A DNA stretch of 64,000 nucleotides from Tillandsia leiboldiana (lineage: Eukaryota > Streptophyta > Magnoliopsida > Poales > Bromeliaceae), in NCBI GenBank assembly GCA_029204045.2, contig CM055074.1:19333164-19397163 (forward strand). Direction: 5' to 3'. The notes under the pieces were generated by a model, which saw nothing but the letters and a program-made list of their open reading frames with translations, was not told the DNA's origin and did not search any database. Numbering within the stretch: position 1 is the stretch's first letter; each line of letters begins with the position of its first letter. Made by a program: the position numbers and the translations under genes. Of the stretch, positions 12,077 through 25,000 are shown piece by piece.

Positions 12077-12983
12077 CTGCCCAAGAATATTAATAGATCA
12101 AACAAAAAAAAATTAAATTAATAAAAGGTATAGGTTTCGACCCCTATACCTTTTCTTAGAAAAAAAAAAAAAAAAAAAAACCAAGGACAAACTAAAGAAA
12201 CCTTGGATAGCTGAAAAATCAGTAAAATGATATCTTTATTTTTTTGCTCTGCTACAGGCCACTTTGAAATAGGAGGCTCAGTTTTTTGCATTGACATCTC
12301 TCGACTTGCAATTTATTTTAATTTGAGTAGCAATATTTAGTTAAACTGAGAAGTTCGTTAAATTTAATAACTAGTTATTTTACACTTAGGGCCTGTTTGG
12401 ATGCTTTATATTTTGGAGTATAATTTAACTATACTATGGGTGTAGAAAAAAATTTCTAAGAGGTGTTTGAAGGACTTAAAAACACACAAACAAATTAGAG
12501 TATAGTTAAACTATACTCTAAAAAGTAAGACAAAAGTAAAATCCAAAACTTTCTTTAGAAATCTATACTTTATTTATCGGGGCCGCAATCGACTCCCTTT
12601 TTTCTTTCGCTCATCTCCCTCCCATCGCACATCTTTCCTCCCACAACCCACCTCTTCCCTCTCTACCCCCACCCACCTCTTCTCTCTCCACACCCATCCA
12701 ACTGTATTTTTCTCTGCAAGCCCCAACACCCAAACCTCACCATTGCCTACCTCTTCCCATCCAACTGTATTTTTCTCCGGATGCCCCAAAATCCCAACCC
12801 CATCATTACCTACCTCTTTCCTTTCCATACCCACTGCAACAGAATTTTCTCTTCACATTCCAACACCCCAACCCCAATAACTGAGTTTTTTCTCCACACC
12901 TCTCCACATTGGACAAAAGTTTCCTCTCGCACCACCCCTCGGCTCGCCATTGCCGGAGATGAGTCACGCCATTTTTCTCTTCC

Positions 12984-13046
<63 letters not shown>

Positions 13047-16000
13047 CACATAGCAGATAATGATAATAAAATTTATTAAATTAATTTTACACACAAGTAA
13101 TTTTTTCAAATGCATGCAATTTCATCCATTTTTTTTTAAAAAAAAAACATTATAAAAAATAATTTATATGAAAATTTTGCTATTTTTTTTCTTCCTCTTC
13201 ATTGTTTTTTTTTTTGTTTTTTTTTTTTGGCTACTTGATATACAAAAAATTTATTTCATCGCTATTTTTTTTAATTTGAACTCCATAATAGATAATTTTT
13301 AAAAAATATCAGAGAATCCGTGAAATTATATAATATTTATCCAAACCGCCTTTAAAATAAACCTGTAGAATTTTTTTGGAGTTACAGAATACCGAATTTC
13401 ATTTAGAGTAAAACCATGGTATTTAAACTCAATGGAATTATTTTACTACGTATCCAAATGTGGCCTTATTTGCCATTAACTATTGTAACATTCTTTTTTG
13501 TTTTGCTAAAAGGTGATTAAAAACATAAAATTTAGCAAAACTGCTGTTGAATTTAATATATTTAGAATGTAATTGACTAAAATCATTCAAATTGAAAAAA
13601 TCACAAAGTTGAAGGTGTCTCCTACATTTACCATGTAGTTGTAGGGGTCTCCTACATTTACCAAATTGCTTTCCGAAATACTATCAAAATGGAAGATGGA
13701 AAAAAAAAACCTGAAAATGTCCGGCTTTCTCATATAGTGTCTGCCTTTTTGGGCTGCCACGTGCAGTGCTGCAATGACAATTTATTTTTTAGAGACAAAT
13801 TATGACTAATAGAAGAATATTTAATACCAAGTTACAAAGCCATTCTGATAAATAGGACTTCAAAATTCCCTCTCTTTCACTAGTCAGCATTTCGTATTCT
13901 GAATATGTCCATTGAGAATTCCAAAAACACTTTTCTGCAACAGCATAATACCATGTCACCACCATTTTACAGAAGAAGCCTTTTTAAAACTGATGATAAC
14001 ATGATAGGCAAAAACAGAGTTTAATGGGATGATATTTCCTTCCTCAGACCAAATTAATTTGTTACTTTCCCAGCCATTCTGTTTAATGAGGTCAATTGAG
14101 TTCATCTATGTATGACATGTTGAATATAAAATATAAAACACCGTTCGCACCAAACTTAAGCTTTTGAAGATAAATGATTATTTCACATTATTTAACATGA
14201 AGGTGGAAAATATTTGGCTTTGAGAATAGCGAAAGGTACCTTCGAAGTATGTGGGGTAATTCTAATTCAACCAGCACTTCACGGACAATTTTACAAAAAG
14301 GAGAGGCCTGAAAAAGTGGAACAAATATCGGCTCAATTGAAACTGAAAGAAAAACAATTATCTCAATGAATATACATTAGAATTTTAAAGATTTGCAGAC
14401 CTCATATGCCCATAATTCAAGTGGTTGAGGAGAGAGTTTTGAAGGAGTATACGAAGAGCCCTATATAGAGACATAAGTTCTTATGAAGAGAGATTAATGA
14501 GCTATATCTTATTAGCAAAACCCTTCTAGTGAGAGATATTATTGTTTAATCCATCAAACAACAGGTGGATACCATCATATGTTTCAACGAATCAGAAAAA
14601 TAAGAACTACTCACAAATTTAAACAAAGTGGGTTTAAAAGTTTTACCTTCCCCATCCGACCAATTATAGCAAAGCCTGTGGTTAGAGTCTACAAAAATAA
14701 GCCAGTCAATCACAGCTCTGTTAGCTAATCACATTTGCAATATAAAAAAATGCAAGTGCTATATATTTAAAAAGGTGGTGACTGGTGAGAAGCTTACAGT
14801 GAGAAGGCCAAGGGATAGCATTGTAGGAATGGTTCCATCACCTGAAAAGAAAGATCAGAGAGTTTGGTGCTAAATATTTTGCGGAGACAAAAGATTGAGT
14901 ATCAAAATTACACAGACTTCTTATATTCTCACTTTCTTGTGTTCTCACTTTCCAAACTTCATAAAGATTTATTACCAGGAATTCTTATGAAAATTATAAA
15001 CTTTCTCAAGAATTTATGTAGACACTGAATTTGAACTCATGTAATAAAGAATAGAGTTTTAAAATTCAAATAATAATTTGAATATTTGTATTGAAATTTG
15101 GGAAAAAGAGAGAGAAGGCTAATTTATCAAATTGGTAACTGTTTCTGACGACACAAAATCACCACCTGCACGATCTGACAATACCGAAAGTCATGTTGAG
15201 GTCCATTTTCGGGTTTGGTGCATCGGAAGCATGAAAAAATGCGAAAAACGAAAAATGGCTAAAAACTGAAAATCAATTTTTATGGAAAAAGTGTGACATT
15301 TTATATATCGTTTCGCGTGAAATTGCAAGGAGAGGCGACTCTGCGCAAAATACGCGAACTGTGAGGGGCTGAACATAAAATAATGAAGTTTGAGGGAGTT
15401 CTGCGCAATTTTGCAAAACTTGATTAATAGCAAATTAGGGTTTTGTAACCCTAATCCTTCTCTTCTCCTCCTCTCACCCACCCAGCAGCCAGCACCCACT
15501 CCCTCACTCGTGCCAGCACATCCCTAACCTCTGGCAATCCCCCTTCAACAGCCGAAGCTCAGCCAATTACAGCCCTCTATATAGGGGCGGCAATCTAGCT
15601 CGCTGTTCGCGAGCCAGCTCGTGTTCGGCTCGAAATGAGCTCGAAATCGAATCGCTCGTTTAGTAAACGAGCCGAACACGAGCCGAATTTTTCAGCTCGT
15701 TTAATAAACGAGCCGAACACGAGCTGGGGTCAGCTCGCTCATGTTCGGCTCGATAACAGCTCGAATATATATATATATATATATAAACTTTACTAGTTAG
15801 ATTTTAGGCCATCAAATTTTTGTGAATCTTAATTATTAGATTAAAATTTTAATTTTTAAATTTTTTTTTAACTTTACACCTAATAGTAGGAATAAAAATC
15901 AAATTTATTGTTTGCGAGCCAGCTCATGTTCGGCTCGTTAATAAACGAGCTGAACACGAGCCGAATTTTTCAGCTCGATATTTAAACGAGCCAGCTCGTG

Positions 16001-19000
16001 TTAAACGAGTCAGCTCGTGTTAAACGAGCCGAACACGAGCCGACCCCAGCTCGCTCGTGTTCGGCTCGTTGACACCCCTACCTCTATATATCTCCCTCTC
16101 TCTCTCTCTCTCTCAACAAAGTAGCTCGGATCCCCCTTTCCCTTTGGCCGCACCCCCCCGGACCTACGTGGTAAGGATTTTTGTGTTGGCGTATTTCGTG
16201 AAATTGTTTGAGTCTTGAAGATTGAAGATGAAGACTTAAAGAACAAAAAACATCAATCTCAAGAAAAATGAATTCAAATTATTTAGGTACGTTCAATTAA
16301 ATATTTTGGTGATTTGAATACATTCTTATAGAAGAGAAACACTTGGAATATTTTTCATGGCATAAAAATAAAAACTGGACATTTTTAATGTTCTGGATCC
16401 GGATCAGACAGATCCAGCCCAGACCCCGAACATGGTTTGGTTCATGCGAATTTCCAGTCCGGATCAACCCGATTTCAGTTCGGACCCAGAACATTGTTTT
16501 TCTTATGTCGCATGAATCAGTTCGGATCAGACTTAATTCAGTCCGGACCCCGTAACTGTTGTTTCTGGAATTTTATCGACAGTCCGAACCGTCGTGAATC
16601 CAGTCCGAACCGCCGTGCTGGAAAATTCTGTTTTAGTCAGTTTTTTATTCTTATCTTTTTCCAAAACGTTTCTAGCCTATAAATAGACCCTAAAGATCAT
16701 CTTTTAGGGTAAGCCAAAAAAAATCCACATATAGAGAAGAAAGGACATAACCCACAAGTGGTATCAGAGCGGGAATAGGGTTGTAAACAATTGTTGAGGG
16801 TGGAAACATCAATCGACCTTCGTTCTTTGATGAAACCAATTATACTTATTGGAAAGTACGCATGAGAGCGTTTTTAATTTTCATCGATGAACGGGTGTGA
16901 CAATCAATCGAAATCGGATGGAAACATCCTATTGAAATTGTCGTTGATGCACAAATCCCCAAACGTAGGACGAAGTGGTCAAGGGAAGAAATAGATTTAT
17001 CTTCTTACAATGGCAAGGGAATTAATGCTTTATTTAATGCCTTATCACAAATAGAGTTCTCTCGCGTCTCAGCTTGTGAGACCGCGAAAGAAATCTGGAA
17101 TACTTAACAAGTTACACATGAGGATACAAGTTTGGTGAAGGTTCAAAAACTGCAGATGCTTACGAGCAAATTTGATTCAATTCATATGACAGAAAGTGAA
17201 ACCTTCACGGATTATTATACACGATTGCAAGATATCGTAAATACATGTGCTAACTTGGGAGAGAAAATCTCAGAATTTAAAGTTGTAAGAAAAATTTTGA
17301 AAACTCTTTCCGAGAGATTTCGCCCTAAGGTTGCAGCCATTGAAACAGTAAAACACCCGGACGAGATCAAAGTAGAAGAATTAGTTGGTGCACTTCAAAC
17401 TTATGAAATGACTTTTCCTACTAACTCTTCTTCTGGAAAGCCTTCCTCTTCTTCTAAGTCTTCAGGTATGGCATTGAAATCAACAAAAAAAAAAGATGCG
17501 GATTCATCCTCCTCAGACGCCGACGATGATCTTTCAATGGAGGATTTCGAGAAACAGCTTGCGTTCTTGACAAGAAAATTTCGCCGAAACTTTAGAAGGG
17601 GTAATTCAAACAAATCATCATCCTTCTTTAAGTCCAAGAAAGACAAAAAAATTTCAAGTTCAAAATAAAAAAAGCAAGAGGGTTCTTCAAAGGAAAAGAA
17701 GAACACCAAGAGACAAATCCAGTGCTTCAAATGCAGAGGGTTTGGCCATATATCAACGGCGTGTCCCAATAAGAATCCGTCCACAAAGAAGGCTATGCAA
17801 GCCATCACGTGGGATGACTCTTCCTCCTCTGACGAGTCGTCTTCCAATGATGAGGATACAAACGCCACGACATTTCTTGCGTCCACAACTTCACCCTTCG
17901 TGTGCTTTTCATCGACTTCCTCTGGTTCGTTATCCGTCTCCTCCTTGAATGAACAAACAATATCGGATGATGAACCAAGCAATTCCGAAGGTAAAAATTT
18001 TGCTCTCGCCTATCAAAAATTGCTACGGGATTCAAAGAAATTGGCGAAGCATAGCAAGAAGTTGAGGAGAAGGTTGTTGGATCTTGAAGACCAATCCAAT
18101 AAAGCAATCTCTCTCAAAAGCTCTTGAAGAGGAAAGGGACAATTTGATCAAGATTAACAATTTCCTTCAAGAGAAGAATGAGCATTTCGAGAAGGAACAC
18201 ATAAAATTGGTGAATAAAGCTAATTACTTCTTGAAGCTCTACTTCGAGGCTCGTCAAGGAAATTTGGAGATGACGCAGACCATTTTCCAACTTAAAGAAG
18301 ATTTGAAAAGATTTTCATCGGTACGGAGTAAGTTGGACAAGCTACTTGGTCTTGGTCAAACGAATCGTTTGGGCCTTGGATATAATCGAACTTGTGAGGA
18401 TCCAAGTTCGAGTGAACAAATGTTTGTGCCTCAGTCGGTTTCTCCCCCTCCTCCGACAAAAATTGTTACACCCAATGTTGACAAACCTTCTACATCGCGA
18501 TGGAACTTAATGTCAAACAAGGTATGTCATCATTGTGGAGAAAAAGGGCACATAAAATCAAAGTGCAAACATGGAGAAAAACGATCAAATCAAGCGAATC
18601 ATGCATCGACTACCATCAAGAGCACAGACCAGAAATCAAAAGAAAATCAACCGAAGGTCAAGAACAATGGTAGCATATCCCCCAAGACAACATCTACGTG
18701 GAAATCAAAGAAAGATGATCAACAGAAGAAGACGAATTTACCAAAGAGCACAACATCACGACCATTGCCGACGTATTCCAATACTCATAAGGTTTGGGTG
18801 CGCAAAGATGAACTCTTCCCTTGTCTTGTCATTCACACATCACTACATGCATATGACAATTTGTCTTGATATTTGGATAGTGGTTGCTCACGGCACATGA
18901 CCGGAGATAAAAACTATTTTAAATCATTTGAAAAAACCTCCGAAGGATTTGTTGTTTTCGGAGAAGGACGATCTTCAAAAATAGTTGGCCAAGGAACGAT

Positions 19001-22000
19001 CACTATTCCAAACGGCCAGTTTTGAAAAATATTTTATATGTCGAGTGCCTCAAGACTAATTTCATAAGCATTAGTCAATTGTGTGATAATGGTTTTTCAG
19101 TCAATTTTTCTGCGATTGAATGCATTGTAACTGATTTAAACCAGTCATTCTTTTTTAAAGGGGTTAGATCACAAAACAATTGCTGTATAGTTCCTAGTAA
19201 ACCTCTTGAACAATGTAACCTAGTTTCACTTGACACCGAGACTCTTTGGCATGAAAGACTATGTCACATGAACTTTAGGGAACTATGTAGAATCACACAT
19301 AAGGATATTGTTAGAGGTGTTCCTAAACTGAACTTCAAAGAGAACATTGTGCGTGGTGGATGTGAAAAGGGAAAACAAACTAGATCCACTCACAAGAATT
19401 TGAACCATGTAGGAACAAAACGGCCACTAGAATTATTGCATATGAATTTAATGGGACCAACTCGTCAACCTAGCTTGGATGGTAAATGGTATATCTTTCT
19501 CATGGTTGATGATTTCTCTCGATTTTCACGGATAGCATTTTTGAAAGAGAAAGCGGATACTTTCAATTCTTTTCATGATATTTGTCATCGTATTATAATT
19601 GAGAAAAATAAAAAAATTGTTCGTGTTAGCAGTGATAGAGGTGGAGAATTTATAAATTCAAAATTTATTGATTTTTGCTCTTCGAACGGCATAAAATATG
19701 AATTCTCCGCACCTTATACACCGCAACAAAACGGTGTAGTCAAGCGCAAAAATAGAGTTGTGCAAGAGATGACGCGTGTTATGCTTCATATCCGAAAACT
19801 TCCTTTATATTTTTGGGCTGAAGTAATTAACACCGCGGTCTATGTGATCGATCGTATCTATTTGCGCCCGGGTACTTTAAATGCTCCATATGAACTATGG
19901 TTTAGTAGAAAACCGAATATCAAGTATTTTCGTATCTTCGGGAGTCGTTGCTACATTTTACGTGACCGTAAAAATCTTGGAAAATTCGTAGTGACGAAGG
20001 AATCTTTTTGGGTTATTCTACTACGAGTAGAGCATATCGAGTATACAATCTTGAATCTAAAATGGTGATAGAATCAATAAATGTTAAAGTAGATGAAGCT
20101 TTTCATTTTTCTTCTGATAAATCTACCCTTGATATGTCTCTTGATGATGAATTATTTGTTAATGATGTTGCATCTGTGCATGATAAATCTGATAATTTTG
20201 ATGCATCTCATGGTACTTCAAGTCCATCCACTTTACAAGATTCATCATATGTTTCCCCGAGTACTCCTATACCTCAAACTCTTCGAACCTCCAAAGATCA
20301 TCCGGAATCGAACATAATTGGAGATCCTCAAAAAAGTAGTCCGAACTCGAAGGCAATTGGAATGTGGAGTTGCATGTTATGTCTCCATGGTTGAACCCAA
20401 GAACATTGATGAAGCTCTTCAAGATGAATATTGGATTGAAGCGATGCAACAAGAATTAAATCAATTTGAACGGAACAAAGTCTGGGAATTGACTAAGCCC
20501 CCTAAACAACAGAACATCATTGATACAAAATGAATTTTCAAGAACAAGAAAAATGAAGATGGTACCATTGTGAGGAACAAAGCACGATTAGTTGCTCAGG
20601 GCTACTCACAGATTGAGGGCATAGACTTTGATGAGACATTCGCCCCAGTTGCCCATCTCGAGTCCATTCGTATTTTGTTTGCGATTGCTTGCCATTTTAA
20701 AATTAAACTTTTTCAAATGGACGTAAAAAGCGCATTTTTAAATAGTTATTTAAATGAAGAAGTTTATGTTGCTCAACCGAAAGGTTTCATTGATCATAAA
20801 CTTCCTAATCATGTTTTTCGATTGAAAAAGGCTCTTTATGGACTAAAACAAGTACCGCGAGCATGGTATGAAAGATTAACGAAATATCTTTTGGAAAAGG
20901 GCTACACTCGAGGGGGAGCCGATCGGATACTCTTTGTAAAGCATTTTCAGGATAACTTTATTGTGGCACAAATTTATATGGATGACATTGTGCTTGGTGC
21001 TACAATAAACAAGGATGCTTCAAAATTCGCAGAAACGATGGAAAGTGAATTTGAGATGTCCATGATGGGTGAGCTTACATATTTTCTTGGATTGCAGGTT
21101 AAACAATGCGATGATGGAATTCATTTGTCTCAATCCAAGTATGCAAAGGAGTTGGTCAAGAAATTCGGATTGGAAGATTCTAAAGACTATCCGACTCCTA
21201 TGGGAACTAGCAATAAAGGACTACGAAGTGAATCTCACGGAGAGAGTGTAGACGATAAATTGTATAGAAGTATGATTGGAAGTCTCCTCTACCTTACAGC
21301 TAGTCGCCCGGATATTTATTTCAGTGTCGGTATTTGTGCGCGATATCAATCTGCACCGAAAGAAATTCACCTGAAAGCGGTGAAAATGATCATCCGGTAC
21401 GTTAAAGGAACGGTTAATTTCGGAATTTGGTATCCTATGGGCACATCTCTTGATATTATAGGATACTCTGATGCCGATTGGGCTGGATCAGTGGATGATC
21501 GGAAAAGCACTAGTGGAGCATGCTTTTATCTTGGCCATTGTTTTGTTGCATGACATAGTAAAAAGCAAAACTGCATTGCTCTATCTACTGCCGAGGCCGA
21601 ATACATTTCTACGGGAAGTTGCCCTACTCAATTGATATGGATGAAAAGTGTATTGAGTGACTTTCGAATTCCTGCGACCTCGGTGACAATTCTGTGTGAC
21701 AACACCAGTGCCATCAATATTTCTAAAAACCCTGTATTGCACTCGAGAATAAAACACATTGAACTAAGATATCATTTTCTAAGAGATCTAGTTAAATCAA
21801 ACACTTTGCAAATTTCTTATGTTTCTACTGATGATCAACTAGCCGATATTTTGACAAAACCTTTGGATTAAAAACGTTTTATACATTTGCGAAAGCAATT
21901 GGTATGCTTCCTTTTACTTAAATGTTTTTTTTTGAACCATTGCTTAGATAGGCTTTGTTTTTATGTTTTTGTTCTTCTTTGTTTGTGTATATATGCATTT

Positions 22001-25000
22001 TAGAACATTAACGAAGCATTAGCAATATTAACTTTAATTGCATCTTTTCATATCTTGAGAAGTTTATTATGATTTGTATATCATTATAACTCATTTGGTG
22101 CAATGATCATTTATATCGATTGTTTCATCTTTAATTGATCAAAGTCATTACCTCACTCAATGATCTCTTTGTATTGTTTTTATCTTATTTGATGATTGAA
22201 ATAAGTATGAACATGAGATCAATTTTTGGTTGAATACTTAATATCTTACATAATTAATAGCCAATTGAGAATACTTAATATCTTACATAATTAATAGCCA
22301 ATTGAGGGGGAGTTTTCAGTTTTTCATGCTCATAAGATGTGGAAAGAATTACATCCATTAGTGGAGTGTGAAAACTACCACCACTTGGAGGAAAGAGCAA
22401 CCACCTCGGTCGTCCGAGTAGTGTGTGCAGCTACCACATGTTTTTAAAAAACATGGTGTTAATGATTATCTTTGTTAATCAATGCTAAATAGAATATTTG
22501 ATTCGTTCAAAAATTTCAAGGTTGATATAAGGTGGGATTTTTAAAAAATGCTCAAAGAGCCACTCCCTAAAGCTTATCGACTAAACTTAATTATCTAACT
22601 TATTAGGGATTTCAAATATCTTTCGATCTTGATGCTTTATTTTCTTTGCTCAGTTGATGATTTGATAAACTCATTACTCATTAGATCGTGATTGATGTTT
22701 CGAACTTGCTCAACTTTTGAGGTTCCATTTTTTATAAATTTTCGTTTCACATTTTGAGATATTTTGATAGATAGAATAATCTATTTTTTTTATGTGAAAT
22801 GATACTTTTTATATAAAGTTGATATACAAGAATGCTTACATACTTTTTTTGATTTTTCTGAAATTTTTCAAAATTTTTCTGAAGAAAAAGTTGCAGGCAG
22901 TCCGGACTGGGGTCAGTCAGTCCGGATCCCGAACGATGAGATTTTCTGCGCAAATCCAATCCGGACTGACTTCACGATGATCCGGACTGCACGCTAGGGC
23001 TTTTATAGAAACGAAAGGTTTTTTATCTCTTTTTCATTCTAGCTTTTTATTTCGACTTCCACTCTTTATCTCTCTAGAACTCAAGAGCTCTTGGATCTCT
23101 TCTTGACTCGTTTTTGCATCAAGAAAGTAAGTTTCTAGATCATAATCTCGGTTTCTTCACTGTTCTTGCAGTTTTCTTCAAAACGAGATGGAATCCATGC
23201 CTAGAACTCATTGTTTCATGTTTTTCTCTGAAATTTCTTACATAATTAGTCTTGTGAATGCCTAGAAAACCTCTCTATGATTGTTCTTTACAATTTAAAC
23301 GGATTTTTGGGCTTCGATTTCGAAAATTTTGGATTCAGGGCATATTTTGGGATTTTCTAAAAATCAAGAAATTGATCTATTTTTGTAAATCTTTTTGCAA
23401 ATCTTTCTTGATTCCTAGCTTCTACATGAGATAAGGATTGTTTGGGTATAATTTTTCAAATTTTTGAAATTAAACCAAGTATTAAAGTGTTGTGGCACGA
23501 GGGTGTGCCGGCCGTTGCCTGGCACGTTACGGCACAGGCATGCTTGCGTGCCGACGGGCACGCACAACTTCCTAGTGGCACGCTTTGGCACGGTCTTATT
23601 TTAGTTTTTTCTATCCAATAAGGTTTTAGAATGTTATTTTAAAAGTTTTAGAGTAATATTTATAAATTTTAGCTATGTATTGATTTGTCTTGACCTAATG
23701 TCAATAATAATTTACTAACTTACTAGTTAATAGCTTAATATAGTAGTAGTCTTCTTTATAGGTGAAGTTAAATATAACTACAGTTCATATTAAAAATTAT
23801 TAATTTTTTAAAATTTTTATAAAAATTTGTAATGTCAATTCATATTGATTCGATGAAGAATCATATGATGACTAGACTAAACTAGAATGAGACCCCAAGT
23901 ACACTGATAGCTTTTTTTCATTTTCAAATTTTTATAAAATATTTATAAAAAATTAAAGAAATTTATTTTTCCTAAAAATTTTAAAAAAATTATAAAACCT
24001 GTGCATGAAAATTTAATAATAAACCATATTATGAAAAAAATTAAGCAATAATAAAAATTGATTAACTTTTAATTTTTTTTTTATTTATCTTTTATTTTTT
24101 AGAATTTTAAAAATTATAAAATATAAATCCGAGAAAATTAATTTTTTAAAAAATTTTATGAAAAATTTGCAAGTTCATCCAAGAAAATTAATTTTTCTTA
24201 AATTTAAATAAGAAAACTTGTGCAATTTATTTATAAAAATTTAACACTAAACCATATGACATATACATTAAGCAAATTTAAATATCAATTGATTCTATTT
24301 AGTTTTCGATTTTATTAGAATTCTTATATTTCTAAATCTAATAATAAAATTTTTAAAATTAAGAATATCTTAAATCTCGCACAAAATACTAAATCCGTAC
24401 AAAAAAATTAAAAATAGACCATATAATGAATAAATCAAGTGGATATATTTTCAGATTTTTGTAAATTGTTAATAAAAATTTGTATAATTTCATATTTCTT
24501 TACAAAAGAAACTTTACAAGTTAAATATATTCTAGATGTATGCAAAAAAAAATTAAGTTGTAAATTTCTTGACTTACCTAATAAGTAGATCTTCGATTTT
24601 ACTATTTCTTTACTTTTTCTTTTAAGGTTGAAGTGATCAAAAAATAATAAGAGATTGAAACGAAAAAATTTAAAAAAAATTATAAGAAAAAAGGAAAGAA
24701 AAAAATAGAAAGAAAAAAAAATAAAGTAAGAGATGTGAGAGGAAAGAAAAGAAAGCGCAGAATAGAAGAAAATGTAGAAGTGAAAAGAAGAAAATAGATG
24801 AGAGGGGGATAAAGATCTATGCAAGAAATCAAAAAATACAAAAGGTCGAAGTAAAAAAAATAAAATAAAAACAGTATGCCTTTGTGGGCACGCAGCGGCA
24901 CGTACCGTGATACTCTCTGGGTATCGCTCTGTCTCGTTCGATACTCAAAGAGTATCGCGGCACAGGAGGACCAAGAGAGACCCCCCCTGTACCGTGCCGC

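Larger units (their letters stand above)
12389..13465. mobile_element. PIF/Harbinger (Tourist-like) non-autonomous element in intron 11
   Basis: The left end GGGCCTGTTTGGATGC and the right end, read inverted as GGCCACATTTGGATAC, form imperfect terminal inverted repeats. TTA flanks both sides (12386-12388 and 13466-13468), the target site of PIF/Harbinger elements. The 1,077-bp element has no transposase. It contains a perfect palindrome, a pyrimidine-rich stretch at 12590-12960 and a TA microsatellite. Confidence 0.8.

Noticed and set aside
12781..13115. Frames with long Ile-Tyr repeats
   Set aside because: Translation of the TA microsatellite.
11984..14841. Exons 7-12 as a separate truncated gene
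   Set aside because: No start codon or promoter precedes exon 7, and its first two bases complete the codon left open by exon 6.
15150..15190. An additional exon upstream of exon 7 near the LTR border
   Set aside because: A frame can be read into a GT, but exon 6 already joins exon 7 in exact phase and the proposed exon carries a stop upstream.
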